Assembly (NCBI GenBank): GCA_964644845.1 | Contig: CAZXXS010000025.1 | Span: 1 to 11,831, forward strand | DNA: 11,831 nt | DNA from: Geothermovivens sp964644845 | GTDB lineage: Bacteria > Zhuqueibacterota > Zhuqueibacteria > Oleimicrobiales > Geothermoviventaceae | Direction: 5' to 3' | Part shown: positions 1-7,648 of the stretch, piece by piece | How positions within the stretch are numbered: the stretch's first letter is position 1 | Layout of the letters: every line of letters begins with the position of its first letter | Position numbers and translations under genes: made by a program | Notes under the pieces: generated by a model | Seen by the model: only the letters and a program-made list of their open reading frames with translations | Told to the model about the DNA's origin: nothing | Database searches by the model: none

Positions 1-3000
1 GGCGCGAAGGCTCCGGAGTTCTACCCGCCAGAGGCCGACGAGAAAGACATCACGCCGGAGATGAACACCTACCATCCGGAACTGGTGCTCATTCACCTCG
101 GCACCAACGACATCACCGACCCGGACATCGTTCCCTACTCGGAAAACAACGGAGCCACCCTCACGGATCAGGTGAGTGGCAAACTGGTGGGCCTGTGGGA
201 GTACGTGGACAAGTGGCACACGGGAGAAGAGGACAACAACACCCGCAAGATTCTGATCTGTAAGATTTTTCCTCGCCTCGACCTGCTCACCCGCACGTGG
301 AAACTCAACCGGGAAATTCTGCGCGCGTATCACGACTCTGAGCAAGGCACGGACCCCCGACTCCCACCGGGCTCACTCATTCTTGTGGATCAGTACTCCG
401 GCGTGGATCAGTCCACGATGGTGGACGCCGATAGCATTCACCCAAACGATCTTGGCTACGGCGAAATGGCCAACAGCTACTTCGACGGCGTCCTGGAGTT
501 CCTGCAGCAGCAAGACGGTGCGTACGTGTTCGCGGAACATCCGGACTTGGAACATTGGGAGATCCCGTCGGACTACGCAGTGCAGGACTCTGAGCTGGTG
601 TGCCAAAGTGGCAGCGACGCATGGGGCGACGTGGCAGGCTACCTCTGGAATCGCGACCCGCGGAGGCTGTCGCTGGGTCTGGGGGACGGCGCCGCAGGCG
701 CCCCGTACACCCCAGCGTTTGCCTTGCTGCTGGACACGACAAGTACCAGCGCAAGCGGCTACGCACTCTACCGTGAGAATAACGGGAAAACGTGGGTTCT
801 GGAGCGGCTCGAAAACGGCGCCCTGGGTGCAGAGATCGTGACGGCTTCAGGAAGTGCGGCGCTGCAGGCTGGCGACACGCTGAGTGTCCAGATCAGAGAA
901 GATGCCGACGGACGCTGGTTTACCGTCCGGGTGAACGGGATCGAAGAGGCGACCCTGGTGGACAGCACGCTCCTGCCGCCGATTCACCGCCACGGTTACG
1001 CCGGGCTGCTTCTACGGGGCAACGGGGGCACACCCGGTGTGCGCTGGTACGACTCTCACATGGTCCCCGACGTAGAACTGCCCGGCACGGTAAACGATCT
1101 GCAAGTAACGCAAACCGGACCACACCACGTGCGTTTGACCTGGACGGCTCCCGGAGACGACCAGAACTGGGGCAAGGCGACACGCTACGATCTTCGCTAC
1201 AGTACGTCGCAAATCGACGCTCACAATTTCTTTGACGCTGAGCAAGTCGCGGGGGTCCCGGTACCTGGATCTCCAGGCAGCGTGGAAGAAGTCGTGGTCA
1301 GCGGCTTGAAACCGAACACGAGGTACACCTTTGCCGTTCGCGCTTTCGACGAGACGGACAACATGGCCGACGTGTCGAACGTTGTTTCCGCGACAACGGA
1401 GCGCGAGCCGCCGCTCGTCTACCTTCGGGACGACTTCGATCGGACCGAACTCGGTGTAGACTGGCACGTACCGGATGGCTACGGTCTTTCGGAGGGCCGT
1501 CTGACGAACAGCGGTGCCGGCAGCAGCGAAATCGCGTACACGACGATCGGCACGGGAGCGGAGGGAGTGCGTGCGGGACTCGAGGGTTCCGCTGGCGGGG
1601 AGCCCCCGTGCCTGGTGCTCGTGCGCGAAGACAACGGCAGCGGCGTGGCCGTGCGGTACACAGCCCAAAACGTGATCGCTTACGCCGTAGATGATTGGCA
1701 GGTCGATTTCAACAGTGTGCTGGATCAGGCTGCACCGGCCAGTGGTGCTGATCTTTTGGCCGGCGACGTGCTGTCCGTTGGGGTGTCCTGGAACGGCGAG
1801 ACGACTGACCTGCGCGTGTACCTGAACGGGGAGTTTGAGGCAACGCTGAACGATTCTGGACGATTGGGTGATGGAAGCCAGTGTCAGGCTGGACTGTGGC
1901 TACCCGGCGGGGACCTCTGGCAGGTGGACTTCTTCGAGACCGGCGTGGAACAGCGCCAGCCAGGTGATCTGGAGCTGGTTTCGGGCGACAACCAGGAGGC
2001 CGAAGCGGGACAGGCTTTGCCGGAACCGCTGGTGACACGGGCCCGCGACGAGGCTGGAAATCCGGTCCCCGGCGTGGAAGTGGATTACCGAGTGGTGGAG
2101 GGAACCGGTAGGGTCACTTCCGACAGTTTGGATTTTGACGGCAAGATCTGGCTGGAGGCGGAGCACGCCGGGTTGACGTACGAAGTGCAGGTCCTGCAAG
2201 ATGTAGCGGCCAGCGGGGGAGCTTACGCAGCCACTACCTGGGACCGTCACGGGGAGTTTCAGTTCTTCGTCCAGGTGCCCGAGAGTGGCTCTTACAAACT
2301 TTGGGCACGGGCACGCGGTGTGGACAACGTGTCCGACAGCTTCCTCGCCGTGGTCGTCGACCAGGCCGACACAGTTTACCCGGACGGTACGCGCTGGTCC
2401 ATCGACATTACCTCGGACTACGAGTGGCAAACGGACGAAGACCTGGTGTTCGACCTCTCCAGAGGGGCGCACACGGTCGAAATTCTTTGTCGCGAGAAAG
2501 GCACGCGCCTTGACAAGATTCTGCTGACCGCGGACCTGGGCTACACACCCAGCGAGGCCGGTGGAGCTGAGTGGGACGACTACATTGTGACGGATCGTCA
2601 GGGGCTGGCTCGCGCTTGGCTGACGCTCGGCAACGAACGCGGCGAGGTGCGCACGCGGGCCGTACTGCCGTGGGCCGACTACGCAGGGGTAGACAGCGTT
2701 GAGTTCGTGGCCACAGCCACGGCCAGTACGGAGGGGACGATCTTTGCGGACGTGACGGACGCTACGGGCACGGGTGGACGGGCAACCTACGGTGGCCACG
2801 GCGTGGCGTTTGTCGACGTGGCTGGCGACACGCTGCCGGATCTGTACGTTACCAACGCCATTCGGGACGAGGAACTGGACGATCTTTTCCTCGAAAACGT
2901 CGGCGGGACGTCATTTCAGGACAAGACGTCAGGGTACGGACTGCAGGATCCCGGCCTGTCTCACGGAATTGTGGCGGCAGACGTGGACAACGACGGTGAT

Positions 3001-4395
3001 CTGGACTACTTCAACGGAAACACGGACAAGCCGAACCGCCTCTACATTTGGAACGGTACCGCCTTTGTCGATGAAAGTGCAGACCGGGGCATTGTCCAGG
3101 TTAACGGCGGTACGCGAGGTGTTGTAGCGTTCGATGCCGACGGCGACGGGGACCTGGACCTCTACGCCGGTAATTGGGGCGGAGAAAACGAATTCTACCG
3201 CAACGACGGCAGCGGCCATTTTGCCCGGGAGGATGTGGGGGCCAACGATGCCGAGGGCAACGACTACGGCACACAGGGGGTGACAGCTACGGATTTCGAC
3301 GGGGACGGCGACGTGGACCTGTACGTGGTCATGCGGGGCACGACCAACCGTCTGTTTGTGAACGACGGCACGGGGCATTTCACCCGCGGTGAGTCGGCGG
3401 CCGGGATCGACCGGGCTGCGGCAAAGGGAAACGGCGCCACGTTTGCGGACATTGACAACGACGGCGACCTCGATCTCCTGCTGGCGGAATCGCACGAAAG
3501 CAGTGGTCAGACGGTTTACCTGCGCATTTACCGGAACAACGGCGATGGCACATTCACGGATGAGACGGATCAGCACCAGATTGGGCACGACGGCTACTCC
3601 GTGGCAGCGGCCGACATGGACAACGACGGTGACCTCGACTTGATTCTGGCGTCGACCGGCCAGGCCCCGAGATTGTTTCTGAACGACGGCACGGGACACT
3701 TCCGCCCGAATGGAAATGACGGCCTTTCGAGGGTACTTGGCGATCCGCGGGGCGTGGCTGTGGCCGACTACGACGGTGATGGGGACCTGGACTTCTACGT
3801 CGCGGTGAAAGACGGCGAGAACCTGCTCGCTCGAAACGATCTCGACAACGACAACCACTGGCTCAACGTACTTGTCATCGGCCCCGGGGGAGACTGGGGC
3901 GGTGTCGGAGCGAAGATCTACGTCTACGAAGCTGGCTACCTGAACGATCCCGACCATTTGCTGGGTTTTCGCGAGGTTCAGGCAGGGTTCGGTTACCTCG
4001 GTGAAAACGATCTCGTGCAACACTTCGGTCTTAAGGGGCACCAGACGGTGGATGTGGCCGTGCATTTTGTGGACGGCTCGGAAACGACGCTCACCAACGT
4101 GCAGGCGGACAAACAGCTCAAGGTTGAAGCTCCCCACGGTGTGCTTGGCGACGTGAACGCAGACGGTTTCGCCAACTCCACGGACGCGCTGATCATTCTG
4201 TCCTGCGACGTGGGGATCGACGTCTCGCAGTACTGCCCGATGAGCTGCGGCGACGTGAACGGTGACGGTTACGTGAACTCCACCGACGCACTGATCATCC
4301 TGTCGTACGACGTGGGCATCGAGGTGCCGTACGACGTGGGCCAGCCCGGCTGTCCGGCCAACGTGGAGCCCTGTCTGGGCTGCGGTGGAAACTGA
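1..4395 (+). CDS. Modular SGNH esterase with FG-GAP propeller, UnbV and C-terminal dockerin (5' partial)
   Basis: The frame is open from base 1 and stops at TGA 4393-4395. The true start, signal peptide and nucleophile Ser block lie upstream, so 1464 residues are visible. Modules in order (visible residues): SGNH/GDSL hydrolase about 1-165, with HLGTNDI (GTND at 34-37) and the catalytic Asp/His block DSIHPND (Asp144, His147), resembling CE3-type acetylesterases; concanavalin-like module 187-358; FN3 360-466; second concanavalin-like module 474-649; Big_1-like Ig halves 650-705 and 861-906 around a CBM6/35-like module (LEAE at bases 2152-2163); seven FG-GAP/VCBS units about 931-1284 with DxDxDGxxD calcium loops; ASPIC/UnbV 1285-1377; dockerin 1381-1464 with two D-x-N-x-D-G loops. 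It is probably exported and deacetylates a polysaccharide; the substrate is unknown. No T9SS sorting domain is seen, so the dockerin is the likely attachment device. Domain order is well supported; the exact esterase family is a guess. Confidence 0.9.
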   Translation, partial: GAKAPEFYPPEADEKDITPEMNTYHPELVLIHLGTNDITDPDIVPYSENNGATLTDQVSGKLVGLWEYVDKWHTGEEDNNTRKILICKIFPRLDLLTRTWKLNREILRAYHDSEQGTDPRLPPGSLILVDQYSGVDQSTMVDADSIHPNDLGYGEMANSYFDGVLEFLQQQDGAYVFAEHPDLEHWEIPSDYAVQDSELVCQSGSDAWGDVAGYLWNRDPRRLSLGLGDGAAGAPYTPAFALLLDTTSTSASGYALYRENNGKTWVLERLENGALGAEIVTASGSAALQAGDTLSVQIREDADGRWFTVRVNGIEEATLVDSTLLPPIHRHGYAGLLLRGNGGTPGVRWYDSHMVPDVELPGTVNDLQVTQTGPHHVRLTWTAPGDDQNWGKATRYDLRYSTSQIDAHNFFDAEQVAGVPVPGSPGSVEEVVVSGLKPNTRYTFAVRAFDETDNMADVSNVVSATTEREPPLVYLRDDFDRTELGVDWHVPDGYGLSEGRLTNSGAGSSEIAYTTIGTGAEGVRAGLEGSAGGEPPCLVLVREDNGSGVAVRYTAQNVIAYAVDDWQVDFNSVLDQAAPASGADLLAGDVLSVGVSWNGETTDLRVYLNGEFEATLNDSGRLGDGSQCQAGLWLPGGDLWQVDFFETGVEQRQPGDLELVSGDNQEAEAGQALPEPLVTRARDEAGNPVPGVEVDYRVVEGTGRVTSDSLDFDGKIWLEAEHAGLTYEVQVLQDVAASGGAYAATTWDRHGEFQFFVQVPESGSYKLWARARGVDNVSDSFLAVVVDQADTVYPDGTRWSIDITSDYEWQTDEDLVFDLSRGAHTVEILCREKGTRLDKILLTADLGYTPSEAGGAEWDDYIVTDRQGLARAWLTLGNERGEVRTRAVLPWADYAGVDSVEFVATATASTEGTIFADVTDATGTGGRATYGGHGVAFVDVAGDTLPDLYVTNAIRDEELDDLFLENVGGTSFQDKTSGYGLQDPGLSHGIVAADVDNDGDLDYFNGNTDKPNRLYIWNGTAFVDESADRGIVQVNGGTRGVVAFDADGDGDLDLYAGNWGGENEFYRNDGSGHFAREDVGANDAEGNDYGTQGVTATDFDGDGDVDLYVVMRGTTNRLFVNDGTGHFTRGESAAGIDRAAAKGNGATFADIDNDGDLDLLLAESHESSGQTVYLRIYRNNGDGTFTDETDQHQIGHDGYSVAAADMDNDGDLDLILASTGQAPRLFLNDGTGHFRPNGNDGLSRVLGDPRGVAVADYDGDGDLDFYVAVKDGENLLARNDLDNDNHWLNVLVIGPGGDWGGVGAKIYVYEAGYLNDPDHLLGFREVQAGFGYLGENDLVQHFGLKGHQTVDVAVHFVDGSETTLTNVQADKQLKVEAPHGVLGDVNADGFANSTDALIILSCDVGIDVSQYCPMSCGDVNGDGYVNSTDALIILSYDVGIEVPYDVGQPGCPANVEPCLGCGGN
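4141..4392 (+). other. Dockerin type I-like module of the SGNH/FG-GAP protein
   Basis: The module has two calcium-loop/helix repeats, GDVNADGFANSTD and GDVNGDGYVNSTD, with their first Asp residues 34 positions apart. Each is followed by the same helix ALIILS. Ligand positions 1, 3, 5, 9 and 12 are D, N, D, N, D in both. The residues at loop positions 10-11 are Ser-Thr, the pair known for partner recognition in Clostridium thermocellum type I dockerins. Unusually, the module carries six cysteines and ends in a Cys-rich tail (GCPANVEPCLGC), suggesting disulfides. Its partner is predicted to be a cohesin; two candidates are encoded downstream in this window. Confidence 0.85.
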
Positions 4396-4481
4396 GCGAA
4401 ACCACGGAATCCGTTGGCTGAACCTGAGGACAGCGTGAAAGCGAGGGCCGCGCGTCTGCTTCTTTCAGCCTGGGAACTCCC

Positions 4482-4506
4482 TGCCGAAACCACAGGGGTT
4501 TCGGCA
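4482..4506. other. Perfect 10-bp hairpin downstream of the SGNH/dockerin gene
   Basis: Arm TGCCGAAACC (4482-4491) pairs perfectly with GGTTTCGGCA (4497-4506) around a five-base loop. It lies about 90 bp past the stop codon at 4395. No U-tract follows on either strand, so it is not a classical intrinsic terminator. It may protect the mRNA 3' end or act in Rho-type termination. The rest of 4396-4740 shows no credible gene. Confidence 0.5.
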
Positions 4507-4741
4507 AACACAGTTTGGCCGGAAAGAGGCCTGAGGAGGAGCGCACTGCCAGGGAATTTGTGGCGTGCCGGAACGTTCTCGTGCGTGAACCAAAGCGAGA
4601 AGGGGCGAATTCCCTGCGGCTGCGTCGTGTGGAACTGCCTGCGCGAGTGAAACATTGATCGGACCTCATCCCGGTCCTGGTGAGGCGAGACCACGGAAGC
4701 ACAGCGCAGCCAACCAGTTCCATCCGCCCTTGTGTAACAAG

Positions 4742-4797
4742 AAGCCGCCACCCCGCTGACCCAGAATTCCCGGTTCAGGAGTGGCGGCTTTGTGTTT
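4742..4797. terminator. Probable terminator between convergent genes
   Basis: Ten-base arms AAGCCGCCAC (4742-4751) and GTGGCGGCTT (4781-4790) are perfect inverted repeats. The 29-base interior can form a smaller imperfect stem (CTGACC with GGTTCAG). On the plus strand TGTGTTTTTG follows, giving a U-rich tail. The element starts 20 bp beyond the stop of the minus-strand propeller gene and about 350 bp beyond the stop of the plus-strand gene, so it probably serves both. The minus-strand tail (CTTGTTACAC) is weaker. Confidence 0.7.
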
Positions 4798-4809
4798 TTG
4801 TGTCGGCGT

Positions 4810-6549
4810 CTACCGCAGAAGCACAACCTTTTGCACGCTCGAAACCTGGCGGTTACCCCCATTGGTGAATACGAAACGGGCGAAGTAAACGCCGCTGGGA
4901 ACGTTCGCACGCCAGGTGTAGCGGTGCTCGCCTTGTTCAATCTCGCGGGGTTGCTCCGTGAACACCCGTTGTCCACGGGTGTTGAAAACCTCAAGACGCA
5001 CTTTGCCGGAGGTTGGGAGGGAGAGCGCGAAAGACGTAGCGGGGTTGAAAGGATTTGGGTAGGCACGGCTAACGCTGAAACGAGCAGGTACCGTTGCGGG
5101 CACGTGCAGCTCAGTCAGCACTGTGCGTTGACCGTCTGGGGAGATCTCCACCAGCCGGTAGGTCACCGTTCCCGCAGGCGCGTCCGGGTCCAGAAAGACG
5201 TAGCTGTGCTCTCGCGTTGTGGTGCCGTGTCCTTTCACGAAGCCGACCTGCCGCCAGCTTCCGTCCTGACGTCTTTCAATTGCAAAGCCCACCACGTTTT
5301 GCTCCGAAGCGGTTGTCCAGGTGATTCGGATGCCAGCCTTTGTTCGGGCAGCGCTGGCAACTTTGAGTTCAACCGGCACGGTTTGGACGCTGCTGCTGTA
5401 GTAAATGTCTGTGCTTCGCCCGTTTGCCGCCTGGTACACCACGTGAACGTGAGCATTGGGACCGATGGCGATGTCCGGGTAGCGAGCATCTGCCAGGCTG
5501 TCGGGCGAAATCCGCTGTGCGCCGGTTGTAAGAGAGGTAAAAGTGCCTTCCCGATTGTTGGTGTAGAAAACGGCCTCGTCCGGCGGGTCTCCAGCACTCC
5601 CCTGGTAGACGATGTGGCAAAATCCCTGGGGATCAACGGCGATGGCTGGCGTGTGTTCGTCGGAGTCGGTGTGTGTCAGACGGGTTGTGTCGAAAACCCC
5701 GGTTGTGTTTGTGGCGTAGTAAATGTCGAACTGGGCGCCGCTGACTGACCGCTCCCACACGATGTGGGCGTGACCTGTGGAGTCCAGATCGATGTCCGGG
5801 TTGCTGTTAAAGGCGTCGGGCCCAACGATTTGGGTTGTGTCCCACACGCCCGAGGCGTTTGTGGCGTAGTAGATGCCGATGTTGCCGCCGCTGCCGTTCC
5901 CGGCGAAAACGAGGTGAAGATGCCCCGCGCTGTCGACGGCCGCTCGAGGGGCCGCCTCCTCGGCACTGTTGTCGGTGATCTGACTGCCCCAAAGCCAGAT
6001 TTCCTGGTCCTGGTCCGGAGCGTTACCACCCTGACCGGCGTACACAACCCACGTGCTGTCGCCCCAGCAAACCACGTCGGGCTCGGAGTCGTCCCAGATG
6101 TCGCTGGTGACGTAGGACGGTACGTGGAAGAAACCACCGGCGTTGTTTGTGAGGAGGATTTCCGGGTCCGCTCCGGAAAACTTCGCCTGGTAAGCGATTT
6201 TGACTACGCCCGTTGAATCGAGCGCGATCGCTGGGTTCCAGGAGCCGCAGTCCGGCCAGCCGGAGCGCGTGTGGTCTGTAGCCTGTTCCACGTGCCAGTT
6301 GGCGGCCCCGCTGAGCTGACGGTAGGCGTGGTAGAGTTCCCGTTCGTCGAGCTTCTGGTAAACAACGTGCAACCATGCGACTCCGGAAGAGTCTGTGCCA
6401 ACGGCAAGAGCTGGCGTCCTGTCTGTTGCCAGCCCGTCGGCACTGATGTTGACCGGTGTCGTCCAGTTGATTTCCTGAGCGAACAGCAGAGCACTGAGTT
6501 GCAAAACCACGCTGCTGAGAACCAGCGTGAACATCCGTCTTCGCCACAT
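4810..6549 (-). CDS. Secreted seven-blade propeller protein with T9SS C-terminal sorting domain
   Basis: The product has 579 residues with a Sec signal peptide (MWRRR then a hydrophobic stretch, cleavage likely after LFA at 24). Residues about 28-385 form seven repeats of the pattern PxIAxDSxGxxHxVYQ...IYYATN, as in sialidase-like beta-propellers. No sialidase catalytic set was recognised, so binding or structure is more likely than hydrolysis. Residues about 390-485 are an FN3-like domain with TASEQNVVGFAIERR, typical just before T9SS tails. Residues about 488-579 are the sorting domain, with YPNPFNPA at 497 and GVYFARF near the end. This predicts transport by T9SS across the outer membrane and surface attachment or release. 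ATG at 6549 is preferred because AGGGAG sits 8 bp upstream and the signal peptide starts cleanly; a GTG at 6579 would add ten residues. The gene is transcribed alone, opposite to its neighbours. Confidence 0.9.
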   Translation of the reverse strand: MWRRRMFTLVLSSVVLQLSALLFAQEINWTTPVNISADGLATDRTPALAVGTDSSGVAWLHVVYQKLDERELYHAYRQLSGAANWHVEQATDHTRSGWPDCGSWNPAIALDSTGVVKIAYQAKFSGADPEILLTNNAGGFFHVPSYVTSDIWDDSEPDVVCWGDSTWVVYAGQGGNAPDQDQEIWLWGSQITDNSAEEAAPRAAVDSAGHLHLVFAGNGSGGNIGIYYATNASGVWDTTQIVGPDAFNSNPDIDLDSTGHAHIVWERSVSGAQFDIYYATNTTGVFDTTRLTHTDSDEHTPAIAVDPQGFCHIVYQGSAGDPPDEAVFYTNNREGTFTSLTTGAQRISPDSLADARYPDIAIGPNAHVHVVYQAANGRSTDIYYSSSVQTVPVELKVASAARTKAGIRITWTTASEQNVVGFAIERRQDGSWRQVGFVKGHGTTTREHSYVFLDPDAPAGTVTYRLVEISPDGQRTVLTELHVPATVPARFSVSRAYPNPFNPATSFALSLPTSGKVRLEVFNTRGQRVFTEQPREIEQGEHRYTWRANVPSGVYFARFVFTNGGNRQVSSVQKVVLLR

Positions 6550-6557
6550 GGCCCACG

Positions 6558-6563
6558 CTCCCT
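6558..6563 (-). promoter_or_regulatory. Ribosome binding site deciding the start of the propeller gene
   Basis: AGGGAG on the minus strand ends 8 bases before ATG 6549-6547. It supports this ATG over the in-frame GTG at 6579, whose upstream GGGA is weaker. Confidence 0.6.
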
Positions 6564-6579
6564 GTCTTCTGCTTTCCAC

Positions 6580-7636
6580 GGTTCGTCCCTACGGCAGTTC
6601 AGTTGACGACGCCAGCGGCCGCTGGCTCGAAGCCCCGCCGCTTCTCGCCGGTTGGGTGTCGCGGTCCTGACGTCAGTGAGTCGGACCCTCCGGGCGAGCT
6701 ACCCTCCGGAGGAATGAAAAAGAGAACACTTCACACTGGCGACACCCCAGCTACGTTTCCACGCTCGGCCCGAGCAGGGCTTTCACAGGGACCGCGCACT
6801 GGCCTGTCTGTCTGTAAGCAAGTCGACCTCACAGGCCCTGTTATCTGCCACCGCTGACGGCGCAAGCGTGTGCTTTCGCATCCGAAAGCTTCTCCCGCGG
6901 TTCTCAATCCCGAGACGTAAGCTCCGCCGGTTCGCGTGTTCTTCTCCACGAACCGGTACCCAGGGGCCCTGCCGAGGGGCAGAGCAACACCGCTCCTTCC
7001 TCTCTGAATTTGTCGCGGGGTGACACAGCGAAAATCGGTTTGAGCCTGGTCCAGGACGATGAAGGCAGACCCGTCGAGATGTCGCAGTTTTTGTGCCACC
7101 GGTGGGCTACTCCTGCCCTCCAGCGCGTGGGGGCACCCGTACAACGGCCGCTTTGTAGTATTAGCGGAACGAAGGAGCAGACCAATCTCCGCTTCTTGTC
7201 TGCATTCGACCGCAGTTTGTTTTCGAACCGGAAAAGCGGAGCCTGGTGCCGCACGATTCAAGCTGTGTGCGCCCGGAAACAAGGGTGAGGAAACCTGTAC
7301 CTGCTTGCCCCTTTTGTTGCGGAAAGATTTGAAGAACCGGAAGGAACAACTCCTCTGCACCTGCAGGGTCCTGCCCGTAATTCAAATCGGTCACGCCTGA
7401 GTTGGAGAGAGGGGGCGCTGGCCGTACTCAGTGGGCATTCCTGTTTGGAATCGGTGGGCATGGGTCGGGAGCGACGCGGTCTGCGGAGAATCATCCGTCC
7501 TGCCCGGGATGTCTTTGCTACTCAGACGAGAGGGGGACGACTTCCCGGAAGCTCAGCGTTGCTACAAGCCCTTTTCGCTTGCGGTTAGACTTTGCTTTCG
7601 ATGACACAAGTGCTTCTGAGCCCGAACTTTCAACAC
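6580..7636. other. Divergent intergenic region of about 1 kb without a supportable gene
   Basis: This region lies between the minus-strand propeller gene and the plus-strand FG-GAP/dockerin gene and must hold both promoters, though I could not pick convincing -35/-10 boxes. Open frames on both strands have low-complexity, Arg/Ser/Pro-rich translations and no recognisable domain. Several stems are visible: CCTCCGG/CCGGAGG (6687-6712), CCGGTTCG/CGAACCGG (6927-6956), CTGCC/GGCAG (6969-6982) and GCAGAC/GTCTGC (7177-7203). It contains no tRNA or rRNA and no riboswitch class that I recognise. It could carry a long leader, a small RNA or decayed sequence. Confidence 0.4.
6927..6956. other. 8-bp inverted repeat in the divergent region
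   Basis: CCGGTTCG (6927-6934) pairs with CGAACCGG (6949-6956) around a 14-base interior in which TG/CA pairing could extend the stem. A second short stem, CTGCC-GAGG-GGCAG, follows at 6969-6982. There is no U-tract, so it is more likely an RNA structure or protein site than a terminator. Function unknown. Confidence 0.35.
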
Positions 7637-7641
7637 AAGGA
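7637..7641 (+). promoter_or_regulatory. Ribosome binding site deciding the start of the FG-GAP/dockerin gene
   Basis: AAGGA ends 7 bases before ATG 7649. This favours the 577-residue product over an upstream in-frame ATG at 7592, which would place 19 polar residues before the signal peptide. Confidence 0.65.
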
Positions 7642-7648
7642 ACGACGC

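Noticed and set aside
2929..4137. 402-codon open frame on the minus strand
   Set aside because: It is the antisense of the FG-GAP and UnbV coding region. Repeated GAC/GGC calcium-loop codons read backwards give Val/Ala-rich sequence without stops. No domain or plausible start context.
4792..5748. 318-codon plus-strand frame
   Set aside because: It lies opposite the minus-strand propeller gene, which has a signal peptide, repeats and a T9SS tail in its own frame. The plus-strand translation has no recognisable features.
4810..6549. Active sialidase
   Set aside because: The blades resemble sialidase-like propellers, but I could not identify Asp-box repeats or the Arg triad, so enzymatic activity is not claimed.
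6680..6715. tRNA-like start GGAGGGTAGCTC on the minus strand
   Set aside because: Only the first dozen bases resemble a tRNA. No D-arm, anticodon stem or T-loop follows.
6714..6857. Small plus-strand ORF starting at ATG after GGAGG
   Set aside because: The GGAGG is only one base from the ATG, too close for normal initiation, and the 47-residue product shows no recognisable motif.
6731..7360. 209-codon minus-strand frame in the divergent region
   Set aside because: The translation is Arg/Ser/Pro-rich with no hydrophobic core pattern, no clear ribosome binding site and no family resemblance. It is most likely chance in GC-rich DNA.
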